From assembly GCA_018669795.1 (NCBI GenBank), contig JABHSQ010000005.1, forward strand, positions 310,001 to 374,000: a stretch of 64,000 nucleotides of DNA, in the 5' to 3' direction. This document shows, piece by piece, positions 39,375 through 50,593 of the stretch. Each line of letters opens with the position of its first letter. The stretch's first letter is position 1. Below the pieces are notes generated by a model. The model saw nothing but the letters and a program-made list of their open reading frames with translations, searched no databases and was not told the origin of the DNA. The position numbers and the translations under genes were made by a program. This DNA is from Flavobacteriaceae bacterium (GTDB taxonomy: Bacteria; Bacteroidota; Bacteroidia; Flavobacteriales; Flavobacteriaceae).

Positions 39375-40235
39375 ATGAAAAAATTAATGATACTCGCTTT
39401 TGTTTTTGCAATTATATCAACTGCAAATGCTCAAGTTAAAACACCTCAAGCTAGTACTTTCCAGACGAATACTCAAATCGTAGGATTAACTAATGTTGAG
39501 CTTTCTTATTCAAGACCATCCATGAAAGGAAGAAAGATATTTGGTAATCTAGTTCCTTATAACAAGTTATGGAGAACAGGAGCAAATGCAAATACAACAA
39601 TTTCATTTGATGAAAATGTAATGATTGGTGGAAAAATTATTAAAGCTGGTACCTATGCTATTTATACAAAACCCAATATGACATCTTGGGAGGTTTATTT
39701 TTATTCAGATGCATCAAATTCGGGAACTCCGAAAAATTGGGATTCTGAAAAAGTAGTGGCAACTGTTAAAGCCAATGTAGTTTCATTGCCTTTTGAAATT
39801 GAAACATTTACCCTACAAATCGATGACGTTACCAACGATACTGCTAACTTAGGCATGATGTGGGAAAATGTTTATATAGCTGTTCCAATTCGCTTTATGA
39901 CGGATAGCCAAGTAACAGAAAGTATTACTTCTGTAATGAATGGTCCTAGTTCTGGAGATTACTATACATCGGCCGTTTATTATTTAAATGCAGGTAAAGA
40001 CATTGATAAAGCTAAAATATGGATTGACAAGGCAATTGAAATGCGTAAAAATCCAGCTTTTTGGTATTACCGTCAACAATCTTTAATTTATGCCAAATCA
40101 GGAGATAAAAAAGGAGCTATAAAAGCGGCTAAAGAATCATTAAAATTAGCTAAAGAAGCAGGGAATAATGATTATGTAGCGCTTAATACAGAATCATTAA
40201 AAATTTGGGAAGGTAAGAAACCAGTAAACAAATAG
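39375..40235 (+). CDS. DUF2911 domain-containing secreted protein
   Basis: YSRPSMKGRKIFGNLVPYNKLWRTGANANTTISFDENVMIGGK. Confidence 0.9.
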   Translation: MKKLMILAFVFAIISTANAQVKTPQASTFQTNTQIVGLTNVELSYSRPSMKGRKIFGNLVPYNKLWRTGANANTTISFDENVMIGGKIIKAGTYAIYTKPNMTSWEVYFYSDASNSGTPKNWDSEKVVATVKANVVSLPFEIETFTLQIDDVTNDTANLGMMWENVYIAVPIRFMTDSQVTESITSVMNGPSSGDYYTSAVYYLNAGKDIDKAKIWIDKAIEMRKNPAFWYYRQQSLIYAKSGDKKGAIKAAKESLKLAKEAGNNDYVALNTESLKIWEGKKPVNK

Positions 40236-40253
40236 TTTTTATTATATAAAATT

Positions 40254-40287
40254 TAAAAAAGCAGCTAATTAATTAGCTGCTTTTTTT
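40254..40287. terminator. Bidirectional terminator between convergent genes
   Basis: AAAAAAGCAGCTAATTAATTAGCTGCTTTTTTT perfect inverted repeat. Confidence 0.85.
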
Positions 40288-41393
40288 ATAATTCATCATT
40301 TTTTTCTTCTTGGCTATTAGTCATTAAATAAGCCTTTAAAAATCCATCTAAATCTCCATTGAGTACTGCATCTACATTTCCAGTTTCATGAGCTGTTCTT
40401 ACATCTTTAATTAACTTGTATGGATGAAGTACATAGTTTCTTATTTGAGATCCCCATTCAATAGCCATTTTACCAGATTCAATTTCATTTCGCTGTGCCT
40501 GCTGCTTTCGCAATTCAATTTCATACAATTGCGACTTTAGCATTTGCATCGCTTTTTCTCGATTTTCTAATTGAGACCTAGTTTCAGAATTATGAATCAT
40601 AATACCTGTAGGAGCATGTGTTAATATTGCTTTTGTCTCTACTTTATTTACATTTTGTCCACCAGCACCACCACTTCGAGCAAATGCCCAGGAAATATCT
40701 GAAGGATTGATGGATATTTCAATCGCATCATCCACCAAAGGATATACATAAACGGAAGCGAAACTTGTATGTCGTTTTGCATTGCTATCAAAAGGGGAGA
40801 TGCGGACCAATCTATGAACACCATTTTCTCCTTTTAACCAACCAAAAGCATATTCGCCATCTATTTCTATCGTTACGGTTTTAATGCCAGTAACATCACC
40901 AGACTGAAAGTTTAGCTCTTTGACATTAAGATCATGTTTTTCTGCCCACATTAAATACATTCGCATTAACATTTCTGCCCAATCACAACTTTCGGTACCA
41001 CCTGCACCTGCTGTAATTTGTAAAACAGCACTAAGGTGATCACCTTCTTCACTTAGCATATTCCTAAACTCTAAAGTTTCAATAGCAGTCAATGCTTCAT
41101 CAAATCGTTTTTGTACTTGCTCAGGGCTACCTTCCCCTTCTTTAAAAAACTCATAAAGTATTTCTGTATCGTCGGTTAATGCTTCTGCATTGTTAAAGTC
41201 GCTAATCCAATTTTTTTTGGTACGAAGCGTTTTCATAAAAGCTTCCGCATCTTTTGGATGGTCCCAGAAATTTGGATCGTATGTTTTTTCTTCGTCGTTA
41301 GCGATTTCTATTTGTTTGCCACCAACGTCAAAGATACCTCCTTAACGCATCCAGGCGCTTTCTGAGATCATTAAGTTGATCTGTTGTTATCAT
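40286..41393 (-). CDS. prfB: Peptide chain release factor 2, +1 programmed frameshift at 41328-41330
   Basis: [17 protein letters not shown] motif; upstream frame [21 protein letters not shown] with AGGAGGTATCTTTGAC joins to [36 protein letters not shown]. Confidence 0.93.
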
Positions 41394-41675
41394 ATATAAA
41401 ACCCTAAATTCGGGAGGTTATTAATTAATAAGTTAGTAATAAGTAAAAATAGAATTTAATAAGCCATATTAAAAGAAAATTCTGATATTTTTTATAGATT
41501 TAAAAAATCATATTTTTATAAAATGAAGCTGTCATTATATGTTGAAATTAAAGGGATCGAAGGTTCACGAAATCCACTAAAAAACAAAATATAGCAAGCA
41601 AATGATTACTAGTAAACAGCCTTAAATTGCTATATTTGCCGATGATAAATTTTTGAAAATAAAAAAAATATAACC

Positions 41676-44078
41676 ATGAAATACGCGATGCTTTGTTTAT
41701 TATTCTTTCTTGGATTCAATTCAATCTGCGCGCAATTTTTAGCAGAAAAAAAAGAGTTAAAAACGTTTAATGGTTTTTTTAATTTTCATTACTCTGAAAC
41801 CGATGGAGAAATTTACCTCGAAGTTGATAAATTAGATACTGAATTTTTATATGCTCATTTCCTTGCCACCGGATTGGGATCTAATGATATTGGATTGGAT
41901 CGAGGTAAAATAGGAGCTGGAGTAATCGTAAAGTTTATTAAAAGTGGGAATAAAATATTGTTATTACAACCAAATCAAGATTTTAGAGCGATCACGGATA
42001 ATGAGTTAGAAAAAAAATCTATTGAGCAGGCTTTTGCTAAATCGGTGTTATTTGGTTTTCCAATAAAAGAAACTAGAGCTGAAACCTATATTATCGATTT
42101 AACACCTTTTTTATTGCAAGATGCCCATCGGGTTGCCAATCGTTTAAAAAAAGCAAAAGAGGGAGTTTATAAATTAGATAAAACAAGAAATGTATTATGG
42201 ATGGAAAACACAAAAGCCTTCCCTAAAAATGTAATCTTTGAATCCTTGCTTACTTTTGTTGGAGAACCAACTGGCAAAAATATTGATCCAGTAACTCCTG
42301 ATGAAACTGCAATTTCTGTTATTCAACATTATAGTTTTGTCGCTTTACCCAATGATAAGTATAGCCCTAGAGTATTTGAGACCAGGTGCGGTTCTTTTCC
42401 AATGGAATACATGGATTATGCGACACCTATTTGGGAGCCCATTAAAAAACGATTTATTTATAGACATCGTTTAGAAAAGAAAAACCCCGACTTGGCGATA
42501 TCTGAAGCAGTTGAACCTATCATTTATTATTTGGATTCAGGAACACCGGAACCCATTCGTTCGGCTCTATTAGAAGGAGCTAGTTGGTGGAATCAAGCAT
42601 TTGAGGCCATTGGTTATAAAAATGGCTTTCAAGTAAAAATACTGCCAGAAGATGCTGACCCCTTAGACCTTCGTTATAATTTAATACAATGGGTACATCG
42701 TTCTACAAGAGGTTGGAGTTATGGAAGTACAATAAGTGACCCTAGAACTGGAGAAATAATAAAGGGACATGTTAGTCTGGGTAGTCTTCGCATCCGACAA
42801 GATTTTTTAATTGCTCAGGCATTGATGAATCAACCTTTTGCAGAAAGAGATGATAATTACGAGCCTATGTTATCTATGGCATTAGCTCGAATTAGGCAAC
42901 TAGCAGCACATGAAGTAGGCCATACTTTAGGATTTGCTCATAATTTTGCAGCAAGCCCAACCAATAGATCTAGTGTGATGGATTACCCGCATCCTACTTT
43001 AACATTAAAAAATGGTGAAATTGATTTTTCCAATGCTTACGATACTGGAATTGGAGACTGGGATAAGGTAACAGTTGCTTATTCTTATAGTGATGTGCCG
43101 AAAGGGATGGAAGAAAAAAAATATTTGAGAGGGATCTTAACCAATGCGTTTATCAATGGTTTACAATATATTTCAGATGCCGATGCACGTCCACAAGGTA
43201 GTGCTCACGGAAAAGCCCATTTATGGGATAATGGTGAAAATGCTTCTGAAGAATTGGAGTCTGTTTTAGCCATAAGAAATCAAGCCATAGAAAATTTTTC
43301 TATCGATAATATTAGAAATAATGAGCCCTATACTGTTTTAGAGGATGTATTTGTACCCTTGTATTTTTACCATCGCTATCAAACTGAAGCTGCCGTAAAA
43401 AGTATTGGAGGTTTAAATTATAATTACGCTGTAAAAGGTAGCGGTGGAGTTGTGGTAGAAGTGATTTCTAAAAAAGAACAAAAGCAGGCTTTAAAATCGG
43501 TCTTAAAAACAATAGCCGTTCAAACTTTACTAATCCCGGAAGCTAAATTAAAATTATTTCCACCAAGAGCGATGGCTTACCAAAGAACTAGAGAATCTTT
43601 TAAAAGTAATACCAATGTTGCTTTCGATGCTTTAGGCGCGGTTGCTACTGCTAGTGATATGACATTGCGATTATTGCTAAACCCTGAGCGTGCTAATAGG
43701 TTAGTGGAACAATATGCAATTTCAGAAAATAATTTAGGGCTTGATGGTGTTTTAAACCCATTAATTGACCATTGTTTTAAAAATAAAACACGTACTAGTT
43801 ATAAAGAAGAAGTTAATAATACCATACAATATCGTTTATTACAAAACCTGTTTAATTTAATTTCTTCAACTAGATCTATTGCACAAGTTAAAGCCATTGC
43901 CAATAAAAATCTGGATGATTTAACTTCATTGTTAAATGATGATAATAGTACTTTTAATAAGCAATTATCAAGAGAAATAAATGAATTTAGAAAGCATCCT
44001 GAAAAATTTAAAACTTTTAAAACACCAAAAATCCCCGATGGGAGCCCCATAGGAAGTTTTCAATGTTCAATTCAATAA
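41676..44078 (+). CDS. Zinc-dependent metalloprotease (metzincin-like)
   Basis: HEVGHTLGFAHNF; 800 aa with signal peptide. Confidence 0.9.
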   Translation: MKYAMLCLLFFLGFNSICAQFLAEKKELKTFNGFFNFHYSETDGEIYLEVDKLDTEFLYAHFLATGLGSNDIGLDRGKIGAGVIVKFIKSGNKILLLQPNQDFRAITDNELEKKSIEQAFAKSVLFGFPIKETRAETYIIDLTPFLLQDAHRVANRLKKAKEGVYKLDKTRNVLWMENTKAFPKNVIFESLLTFVGEPTGKNIDPVTPDETAISVIQHYSFVALPNDKYSPRVFETRCGSFPMEYMDYATPIWEPIKKRFIYRHRLEKKNPDLAISEAVEPIIYYLDSGTPEPIRSALLEGASWWNQAFEAIGYKNGFQVKILPEDADPLDLRYNLIQWVHRSTRGWSYGSTISDPRTGEIIKGHVSLGSLRIRQDFLIAQALMNQPFAERDDNYEPMLSMALARIRQLAAHEVGHTLGFAHNFAASPTNRSSVMDYPHPTLTLKNGEIDFSNAYDTGIGDWDKVTVAYSYSDVPKGMEEKKYLRGILTNAFINGLQYISDADARPQGSAHGKAHLWDNGENASEELESVLAIRNQAIENFSIDNIRNNEPYTVLEDVFVPLYFYHRYQTEAAVKSIGGLNYNYAVKGSGGVVVEVISKKEQKQALKSVLKTIAVQTLLIPEAKLKLFPPRAMAYQRTRESFKSNTNVAFDALGAVATASDMTLRLLLNPERANRLVEQYAISENNLGLDGVLNPLIDHCFKNKTRTSYKEEVNNTIQYRLLQNLFNLISSTRSIAQVKAIANKNLDDLTSLLNDDNSTFNKQLSREINEFRKHPEKFKTFKTPKIPDGSPIGSFQCSIQ

Positions 44079-44092
44079 AATATAAAAAAAAC

Positions 44093-44710
44093 ATGAAATA
44101 TCTTTTAATAATTATTTTTGTATGGACCAGTATAGGAGTGCATGCTCAACATGAAAAAAAACACGTAGATCATTTAGTTGCTAAATTCACAAAAAGTTTG
44201 GAAGCCAGAAATATAACGAACTACATGTATATGTATGAATATTGCGATGGGATTATCGATGTTTTTAGATTATCTGATGGCACTAGTTGTTCTTCAAAAG
44301 GCACCTATTATGAAGTGTATGTTTTTTGGAATGAAGACAATCGATCTTTAGTTAAAAAAATTGATAATTGTGGAATATTTTTTGCATTACCAATAAATAA
44401 TATAAATATTTTAAATTATATTTCTACAAATATTCAAGAACTACAAGAACTGGTAAAACAATACGAATTGGAGGCTCCTAAAAATCAAGTAGTAAAAGAT
44501 ATTTCCATTCATCCCTGTCAAACGATGTTTCAATTTAATGTTGATGATCAATCCTTTGGTCAAACTTATAATTTGTTTCAATTAACAACAGATGCTTCCA
44601 ACAAAAATATTAATTTTGACTATAATAATAATTTGAAGATTGTTGCACTTGAAAATCTTTTGAATGAAGAAATTAAATCGATCGAATCCAAGTTTAGACG
44701 AGAATTATAG
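44093..44710 (+). CDS. Hypothetical secreted protein
   Basis: Signal peptide MKYLLIIIFVWTSIGVHAQ; ORF-track start 44063, ATG 44093 preferred. Confidence 0.65.
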   Translation: MKYLLIIIFVWTSIGVHAQHEKKHVDHLVAKFTKSLEARNITNYMYMYEYCDGIIDVFRLSDGTSCSSKGTYYEVYVFWNEDNRSLVKKIDNCGIFFALPINNINILNYISTNIQELQELVKQYELEAPKNQVVKDISIHPCQTMFQFNVDDQSFGQTYNLFQLTTDASNKNINFDYNNNLKIVALENLLNEEIKSIESKFRREL

Positions 44711-44729
44711 GATAAAAAATATAGCTACT

Positions 44730-45755
44730 ATGACAATAGATTTGCGAAGTGATACAGTTACTAAACCTACTCAAGGTATGCTTGATGCGATAATGACCGC
44801 TCAAACTGGAGATGATGTTTACAAGGAAGATCCATCTGTTAATGAATTGGAAAGAAGGTTTGCCGAAACATTTGATATGGAAACTGCTTTGTTTTTTCCA
44901 ACAGGTTCTATGTCTAATCAAGCAGCTATAAAATTACACACGCAACCAGGAGATCAATTAATTTGTGATAAATGGGCCCATGTTTATAATTATGAGGCTG
45001 GTGGTGCTGCATTTAATAGTGGAGTTACTTGTAATTTAATTGATGGAGAACGTGGAATGATAACTGCAAAAGCAATTGAAGCGGGGATCAGTCCTATTTC
45101 AAATTATCACACCGCAAATACAACTTTAGTTTGTTTAGAGAATACCACCAATAAAGGGGGTGGAGCTTGTTATGATTTTAATGAATTTAAAAAAGTAAGA
45201 CAGGTTTGTGATGATTATGGATTGGGCTTGCACCTAGATGGTGCTCGATTAATGAATGCTATTGTTGCAAAAAATGAAGATCCTAAAGATTATGGTAAGA
45301 CTTTCGATTCTATTTCAATTTGTTTAAGTAAAGGCTTGGGAACTCCTATGGGAACAATTTTATTAGGGACTAATGACCTTATGAAACGGTCGATAAGAAT
45401 TCGTAAAATATTAGGAGGAGCAATGCGACAAATAGGGTTGATGGCCGCAGCGGGTTTATATGCATTAGACCATCAAGTAGACCGTTTAGCGTTGGACCAT
45501 GAAAAGGCTAAAGAAATAGCAAGAACTTTGGAGGGGGTTTCTTTTGTAAAAAAGGTAGAACCTACAGAAACCAATATTGTTATTTTTAATGTAGTGGATG
45601 AATTATCAAAAGACAAGTTTGTAAACGATATGCTGCTAAAGCACATTAAAATTAGTGATATGGGTCAGGGAAAATTGCGGATGGTAACTCATTTGGATTA
45701 TTCAGATGCGATGCATGAAATCGTATTAGAAGCCATTAATAATTATCAGTTTTAG
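44730..45755 (+). CDS. Threonine aldolase family PLP-dependent enzyme
   Basis: MTIDLRSDTVTKPTQGMLDAI, TGDDVYKEDPSVNELE, LHLDGARLMNA; ATG 44730 preferred. Confidence 0.92.
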   Translation: MTIDLRSDTVTKPTQGMLDAIMTAQTGDDVYKEDPSVNELERRFAETFDMETALFFPTGSMSNQAAIKLHTQPGDQLICDKWAHVYNYEAGGAAFNSGVTCNLIDGERGMITAKAIEAGISPISNYHTANTTLVCLENTTNKGGGACYDFNEFKKVRQVCDDYGLGLHLDGARLMNAIVAKNEDPKDYGKTFDSISICLSKGLGTPMGTILLGTNDLMKRSIRIRKILGGAMRQIGLMAAAGLYALDHQVDRLALDHEKAKEIARTLEGVSFVKKVEPTETNIVIFNVVDELSKDKFVNDMLLKHIKISDMGQGKLRMVTHLDYSDAMHEIVLEAINNYQF

Positions 45756-45942
45756 AACAGATCCATTCTGAAATTTTTCGATATTATTTTTCTAAAGGCA
45801 AGATCGAACCTGTTTTGTTAATTTAATTAACTTGAACTTCATTTAGTACAATCATAATCTTTGTAAAACTTTCAACCAAATAACAATATTTAAATTTAAA
45901 CAGAATCAGTATATTGTAATCAAACTCATTAATAAATTCAAG

Positions 45943-48078
45943 ATGAAAAAAACAATCATTATTTCGATGGTAAGCCTTATTTTTGCCACCTCTTGTAAAA
46001 ACGAAGAACATTCAAAAAAAAATATGGATATAAAAGCTCCAAAAGCAGAAAAGATTGAAAAGCATTTAGAAAAGCATGGTGATGTGAGAATCGATAATTA
46101 TTATTGGTTAAATCAGCGTGAAAATGAAGAGGTAATAGATTATTTGGAACGTGAAAATGATTATTACGAAAAGAAAACAGCCCATACAAATGATTTTCAA
46201 AAGGATTTGTTTGAGGAAATGAAAAGCCGAATCAAGGAAGATGATGAATCTGTACCTTATAAATATAACGGCTATTATTACATTACAAAATTCGAAACAG
46301 GAAAGGATTATCCAATTTATACCCGAAAAAAAGATAGCTTGGGAGCCGCTGAAGAATTATTGTTTAATGTAAATGAGATGGCTGAGGGGCATTCGTATTA
46401 TAGTTTATCTGGTTTAAATGTCAGTCCTGATAATACAAAAGTTTCGTTTGGAGTAGATACCCTAAGCAGAAGAAATTATACCATTTATATAAAAGATTTG
46501 CTAACCGGAGAATTATTGGATGAAAACATTTCACTTACTACCGGCGGTGCTACTTGGGCAAATGATAATAAGACCTTGTTTTATACTCAAAATGATGAAC
46601 AAACATTGCGTTCAAATAAAATATTTAGACATCGTTTAGGGTCTTCAGTAGAAAAAGATGAGTTAATTTTTACGGAAGATGATGACACATTTGGAACCTT
46701 TGTTTATAAAACAAAGTCTAATAAGTTTATTGTAATTGGTAGTTATAGTACGCTAAGCTCTGCATATAGAATACTTAATGCCGATACTCCTTTTGACGAT
46801 TTTAAAATATTTCAGCCTAGGGTTAGAGGATTGGAATATACTATTTCTCATTATGATGACTCCTTTTATGTGTTAACTAATAAAGACGGAGCTACTAACT
46901 TTAAATTAATGAAGACTCCAGATAGCCAAACAACGACGGATAATTGGGTGGATATGATCCCACATCGGGAAGATGTTCTATTAGAAGATATAGAGATATT
47001 TAAAGATTATTATGTAATCACTGAAAGAAAGAACGGATTAAATAAAATTAAAATTATAGCATGGGATGGAACAAATGAGTATTATTTGCCTTTCGAAAAT
47101 GAAACCTATACCGCCTATCCATCTGTCAATCCAGAATTTGATTCCAAGGTGCTTCGTTATGTTTATAACTCTTTAACAACTCCTTCATCCATAATTGATT
47201 TTAATATGGAAACAAAAGAACAAAAAGTATTAAAGGAAGCAGAAGTATTAGGAGGAGATTTTAATAAAAATAATTACGATTCAAAAAGAGTATGGGCTAC
47301 TGCTGAAGACGGTACAAAAATACCTGTTTCGATGGTCTATAGAAAAGGAATGAAAATGAATGGAAAAAATCCATTATTATTATATGCTTATGGTTCATAC
47401 GGAAGTACGGTAGACCCTTATTTCTCAACAGTTAGGCTAAGTTTGTTAGACCGAGGGTTTATTTTTGCGATTGCGCATGTTAGGGGTAGTGAGTATTTAG
47501 GAAGAAACTGGTATGAAGATGGAAAGTTATTTAATAAAAAAAATACCTTTACTGATTTTGTAGATGTTTCAAAATATTTAATTGAAGAAAAATATACTTC
47601 TTCAGATCATTTATATGCAAATGGAGGATCCGCAGGTGGTTTGCTAATGGGGGCAATCACCAATATGGCACCTGAACTCTATAATGGGGTTATAGCTGCA
47701 GTTCCTTTTGTAGATGTAACTACAACGATGTTGGATGACACAATTCCGCTAACCACTGGTGAATATGACGAGTGGGGAAACCCCAATGAAAAAGAATATT
47801 ATAAATACATGACTTCTTATTCTCCTTACGACCAAGTAGTGGAAAAGGCATATCCTAATTTACTTGTAACAACAGGCTTGCATGATTCTCAAGTACAATA
47901 TTGGGAACCAGCTAAGTGGGTTGCTAAGTTAAGAGATATGAAAACTGACGATAATTTGTTATTGCTTCATATTAATATGGATGCTGGTCATGGTGGTGCT
48001 TCTGGACGTTTTAATGCCTTAAAAAAGTACGCTAGATCATATGCTTTTTTATTAGATTTAGAAGGTATTAAGGACTAG
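45943..48078 (+). CDS. S9 family peptidase (oligopeptidase B-like)
   Basis: ANGGSAGGLLMGA nucleophile, HVRGSEYLGRNWYEDGK. Confidence 0.93.
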   Translation: MKKTIIISMVSLIFATSCKNEEHSKKNMDIKAPKAEKIEKHLEKHGDVRIDNYYWLNQRENEEVIDYLERENDYYEKKTAHTNDFQKDLFEEMKSRIKEDDESVPYKYNGYYYITKFETGKDYPIYTRKKDSLGAAEELLFNVNEMAEGHSYYSLSGLNVSPDNTKVSFGVDTLSRRNYTIYIKDLLTGELLDENISLTTGGATWANDNKTLFYTQNDEQTLRSNKIFRHRLGSSVEKDELIFTEDDDTFGTFVYKTKSNKFIVIGSYSTLSSAYRILNADTPFDDFKIFQPRVRGLEYTISHYDDSFYVLTNKDGATNFKLMKTPDSQTTTDNWVDMIPHREDVLLEDIEIFKDYYVITERKNGLNKIKIIAWDGTNEYYLPFENETYTAYPSVNPEFDSKVLRYVYNSLTTPSSIIDFNMETKEQKVLKEAEVLGGDFNKNNYDSKRVWATAEDGTKIPVSMVYRKGMKMNGKNPLLLYAYGSYGSTVDPYFSTVRLSLLDRGFIFAIAHVRGSEYLGRNWYEDGKLFNKKNTFTDFVDVSKYLIEEKYTSSDHLYANGGSAGGLLMGAITNMAPELYNGVIAAVPFVDVTTTMLDDTIPLTTGEYDEWGNPNEKEYYKYMTSYSPYDQVVEKAYPNLLVTTGLHDSQVQYWEPAKWVAKLRDMKTDDNLLLLHINMDAGHGGASGRFNALKKYARSYAFLLDLEGIKD

Positions 48079-48154
48079 TTAATATTTTTATTGTAAATTT
48101 GTTACGTTAAAAAACAATGATTTTTAATCATATCTTTAAAAAGAGATCGCTTGT

Positions 48155-49192
48155 ATGAAAGAAGATTTAAATGTCTATGACAATATGTTAGCACTTATAG
48201 GAAATACTCCTTTAATTAAGCTTAACAAGATTACTTCTAAATTTAAAGGTACCTTCTATGCAAAAGTAGAGGGTTTCAATCCAGGGCATTCTTCTAAAGA
48301 CAGAATTGCACTGTATATTATTGAAGAAGCCGAAAGAAAAGGAATTTTAAAACCCGGCGATACTATTATTGAAACTACCAGTGGTAATACTGGATTTAGT
48401 TTAGCGATGGTAAGTATTATAAAAGGCTATAAATGTATACTAGCGGTAAGTTCAAAATCATCTCCAGATAAAATTGACATGCTTAAAACAATGGGAGCAG
48501 AGGTTTATGTTTGCCCGGCTCATGTTCCTGCTGATGATCCAAAATCGTATTACGAAGTAGCTAAGAGATTACATAAAGAAACAAAAGATTCTATATATAT
48601 CAATCAATATTTTAATGAATTAAATATTGAAGCACATTACAATTCTACAGGTCCAGAAATTTGGAAACAAACAGAAGGTAAAATTACTCACCTAGTTGCA
48701 TGTAGTGGTACGGGTGGTACAATATCTGGAATTGCTCGTTATTTAAAAGAACAAAGTAGTGAGGTAACTATTATTGGTATTGATGCATACGGTTCAGTGC
48801 TAAAAAAATACCATGAAACCAAAGAATTTGACAAAGGTGAAATATACCCTTATCGAATTGAAGGATTGGGTAAAAACTTAATTCCATCTGCAACAGATTT
48901 TGATCAGATTGATCGTTTTGTAAAAGTAACTGATGAAGGAAGTGCTCATGCCGCCAGAGAAATTGCTAGTAATGAAGGATTATTTGTTGGGTATACAAGT
49001 GGAGCTACCATCGAAGGTTTAAAAATACTTAATAAGGAAGAGGTTTTTGATAAAGACAGTGTTGTCGTAGTCGTTTTTCCTGATCATGGCTCCCGTTATA
49101 TGAGTAAAGTATACAGTGATAAATGGATGGAACAACAAGGCTTTTTTGACAATAAAAAAACAGATGTTTCAGAAATTAACTACGTGAAATAA
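48155..49192 (+). CDS. PLP-dependent cysteine synthase/CBS family protein, candidate cysteate synthase
   Basis: [43 protein letters not shown]; neighbour of SPT/CFAT-like gene. Confidence 0.88.
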   Translation: MKEDLNVYDNMLALIGNTPLIKLNKITSKFKGTFYAKVEGFNPGHSSKDRIALYIIEEAERKGILKPGDTIIETTSGNTGFSLAMVSIIKGYKCILAVSSKSSPDKIDMLKTMGAEVYVCPAHVPADDPKSYYEVAKRLHKETKDSIYINQYFNELNIEAHYNSTGPEIWKQTEGKITHLVACSGTGGTISGIARYLKEQSSEVTIIGIDAYGSVLKKYHETKEFDKGEIYPYRIEGLGKNLIPSATDFDQIDRFVKVTDEGSAHAAREIASNEGLFVGYTSGATIEGLKILNKEEVFDKDSVVVVVFPDHGSRYMSKVYSDKWMEQQGFFDNKKTDVSEINYVK

Positions 49193-49216
49193 TATATTAA
49201 TTATATAGATAATTAT

Positions 49217-49243
49217 AAAGCCACTATTTATAGTGGCTTTTTT
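49217..49243 (+). terminator. Rho-independent terminator
   Basis: AAAGCCACTA-ttta-TAGTGGCTTTTTT. Confidence 0.8.
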
Positions 49244-49323
49244 GATGTCAATTTCTTACAAAAAAGTTGATGGTCATATAGTAAAAAAGCAGTATTTTTG
49301 TATATACACTTAAACTTACTAAA

Positions 49324-50586
49324 ATGGCGAAAGATTTATTCGATAAGATATATAAGAGCAAGGGGCCTTTAGGAAAATGGGCAGAAGTAGCGGAAGGTTA
49401 TTTTGTGTTTCCTAAATTAGAAGGACCAATTTCTAACCGCATGAAATTCCAAGGGAAAGAAGTAATTACTTGGAGTATCAACGATTATCTTGGATTAGCA
49501 AATCACCCAGAGGTAAGAAAAGTCGATGCTGAGGCAGGTATTAAATATGGTTCTGCTTACCCAATGGGTGCTAGAATGATGAGTGGTCATACAGACCTTC
49601 ATGATCAATTACAAGATGAGTTAGCAGAATTTGTAAATAAAGAAGCTGCTTATTTATTAAATTTTGGCTACCAAGGGATTGTATCTTCTATTGATGCTTT
49701 AGTTTCAAAAGACGATGTAATTGTCTATGATGTTGATGCGCATGCATGTATTATAGATGGAGTTCGTTTGCATTTAGGAAAGCGTTTTACTTATAAGCAT
49801 AATGACTTAGAAAGCATTGAAAAAAACCTTCAACGAGCTACTAAAATGGCGAAAGTAAGTGGTGGAGGTATACTATTAATTTCAGAAGGAGTTTTCGGAA
49901 TGCGTGGAGAACAAGGAAGATTAAAAGAAATTGTTGCTCTTAAGAAAAAGTATAACTTTCGATTGTTTGTAGACGATGCGCACGGTTTTGGTACCCTAGG
50001 TAAAACTGGAGCTGGAGCTGGAGAAGAACAAGGAGTGCAAGACGATATTGATATCTATTTTGCAACCTTTGCAAAGTCTATGGCGAGTACAGGTGCTTTT
50101 ATTGCTGCTGAAGAAGAAATAATCAACTACTTAAAATACAATATGCGTTCACAAATGTTTGCTAAATCTTTGCAAATGCAGTTAGTAGTTGGAGCATTAA
50201 AACGTTTGGATATGTTGCGTACGATGCCAGAGTTAAAAGACAAGCTCTGGGAAAATGTAAGAGCATTACAAGGAGGTCTTAAAGAAAGAGGATTTGACAT
50301 CGGAACTACACAATCTTGTGTAACTCCTGTTTATCTTAAAGGCTCTGTACCTGAAGCTATGGCATTGGTAAAAGATTTACGCGAAAATCATGGAATTTTC
50401 TGTTCTATTGTTGTGTACCCAGTAATTCCGAAAGGACTTATATTATTGCGTATGATTCCAACAACTACCCATACTTTAGAAGATGTTGATTTAACATTAA
50501 AGGCGTTTTCAGCAATAAGAGAACGACTAGAAAATGGTACTTATAAAAGACTTTCTGCTGCAGTTGCTGCTGCTTTTGGAGAGTAG
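49324..50586 (+). CDS. Alpha-oxoamine synthase (serine palmitoyltransferase/cysteate acyltransferase-like)
   Basis: WSINDYLGLANHPEV, FVDDAHGFGTLGKTGAGAGEE, TFAKSMASTGAFIA. Confidence 0.9.
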   Translation: MAKDLFDKIYKSKGPLGKWAEVAEGYFVFPKLEGPISNRMKFQGKEVITWSINDYLGLANHPEVRKVDAEAGIKYGSAYPMGARMMSGHTDLHDQLQDELAEFVNKEAAYLLNFGYQGIVSSIDALVSKDDVIVYDVDAHACIIDGVRLHLGKRFTYKHNDLESIEKNLQRATKMAKVSGGGILLISEGVFGMRGEQGRLKEIVALKKKYNFRLFVDDAHGFGTLGKTGAGAGEEQGVQDDIDIYFATFAKSMASTGAFIAAEEEIINYLKYNMRSQMFAKSLQMQLVVGALKRLDMLRTMPELKDKLWENVRALQGGLKERGFDIGTTQSCVTPVYLKGSVPEAMALVKDLRENHGIFCSIVVYPVIPKGLILLRMIPTTTHTLEDVDLTLKAFSAIRERLENGTYKRLSAAVAAAFGE

Positions 50587-50593
50587 TTTTTAT

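Noticed and set aside
41632-41639. TATATTTG box upstream of the metalloprotease
   Set aside because: Matches TAnnTTTG but no convincing -33 TTG at proper spacing; common by chance in AT-rich DNA
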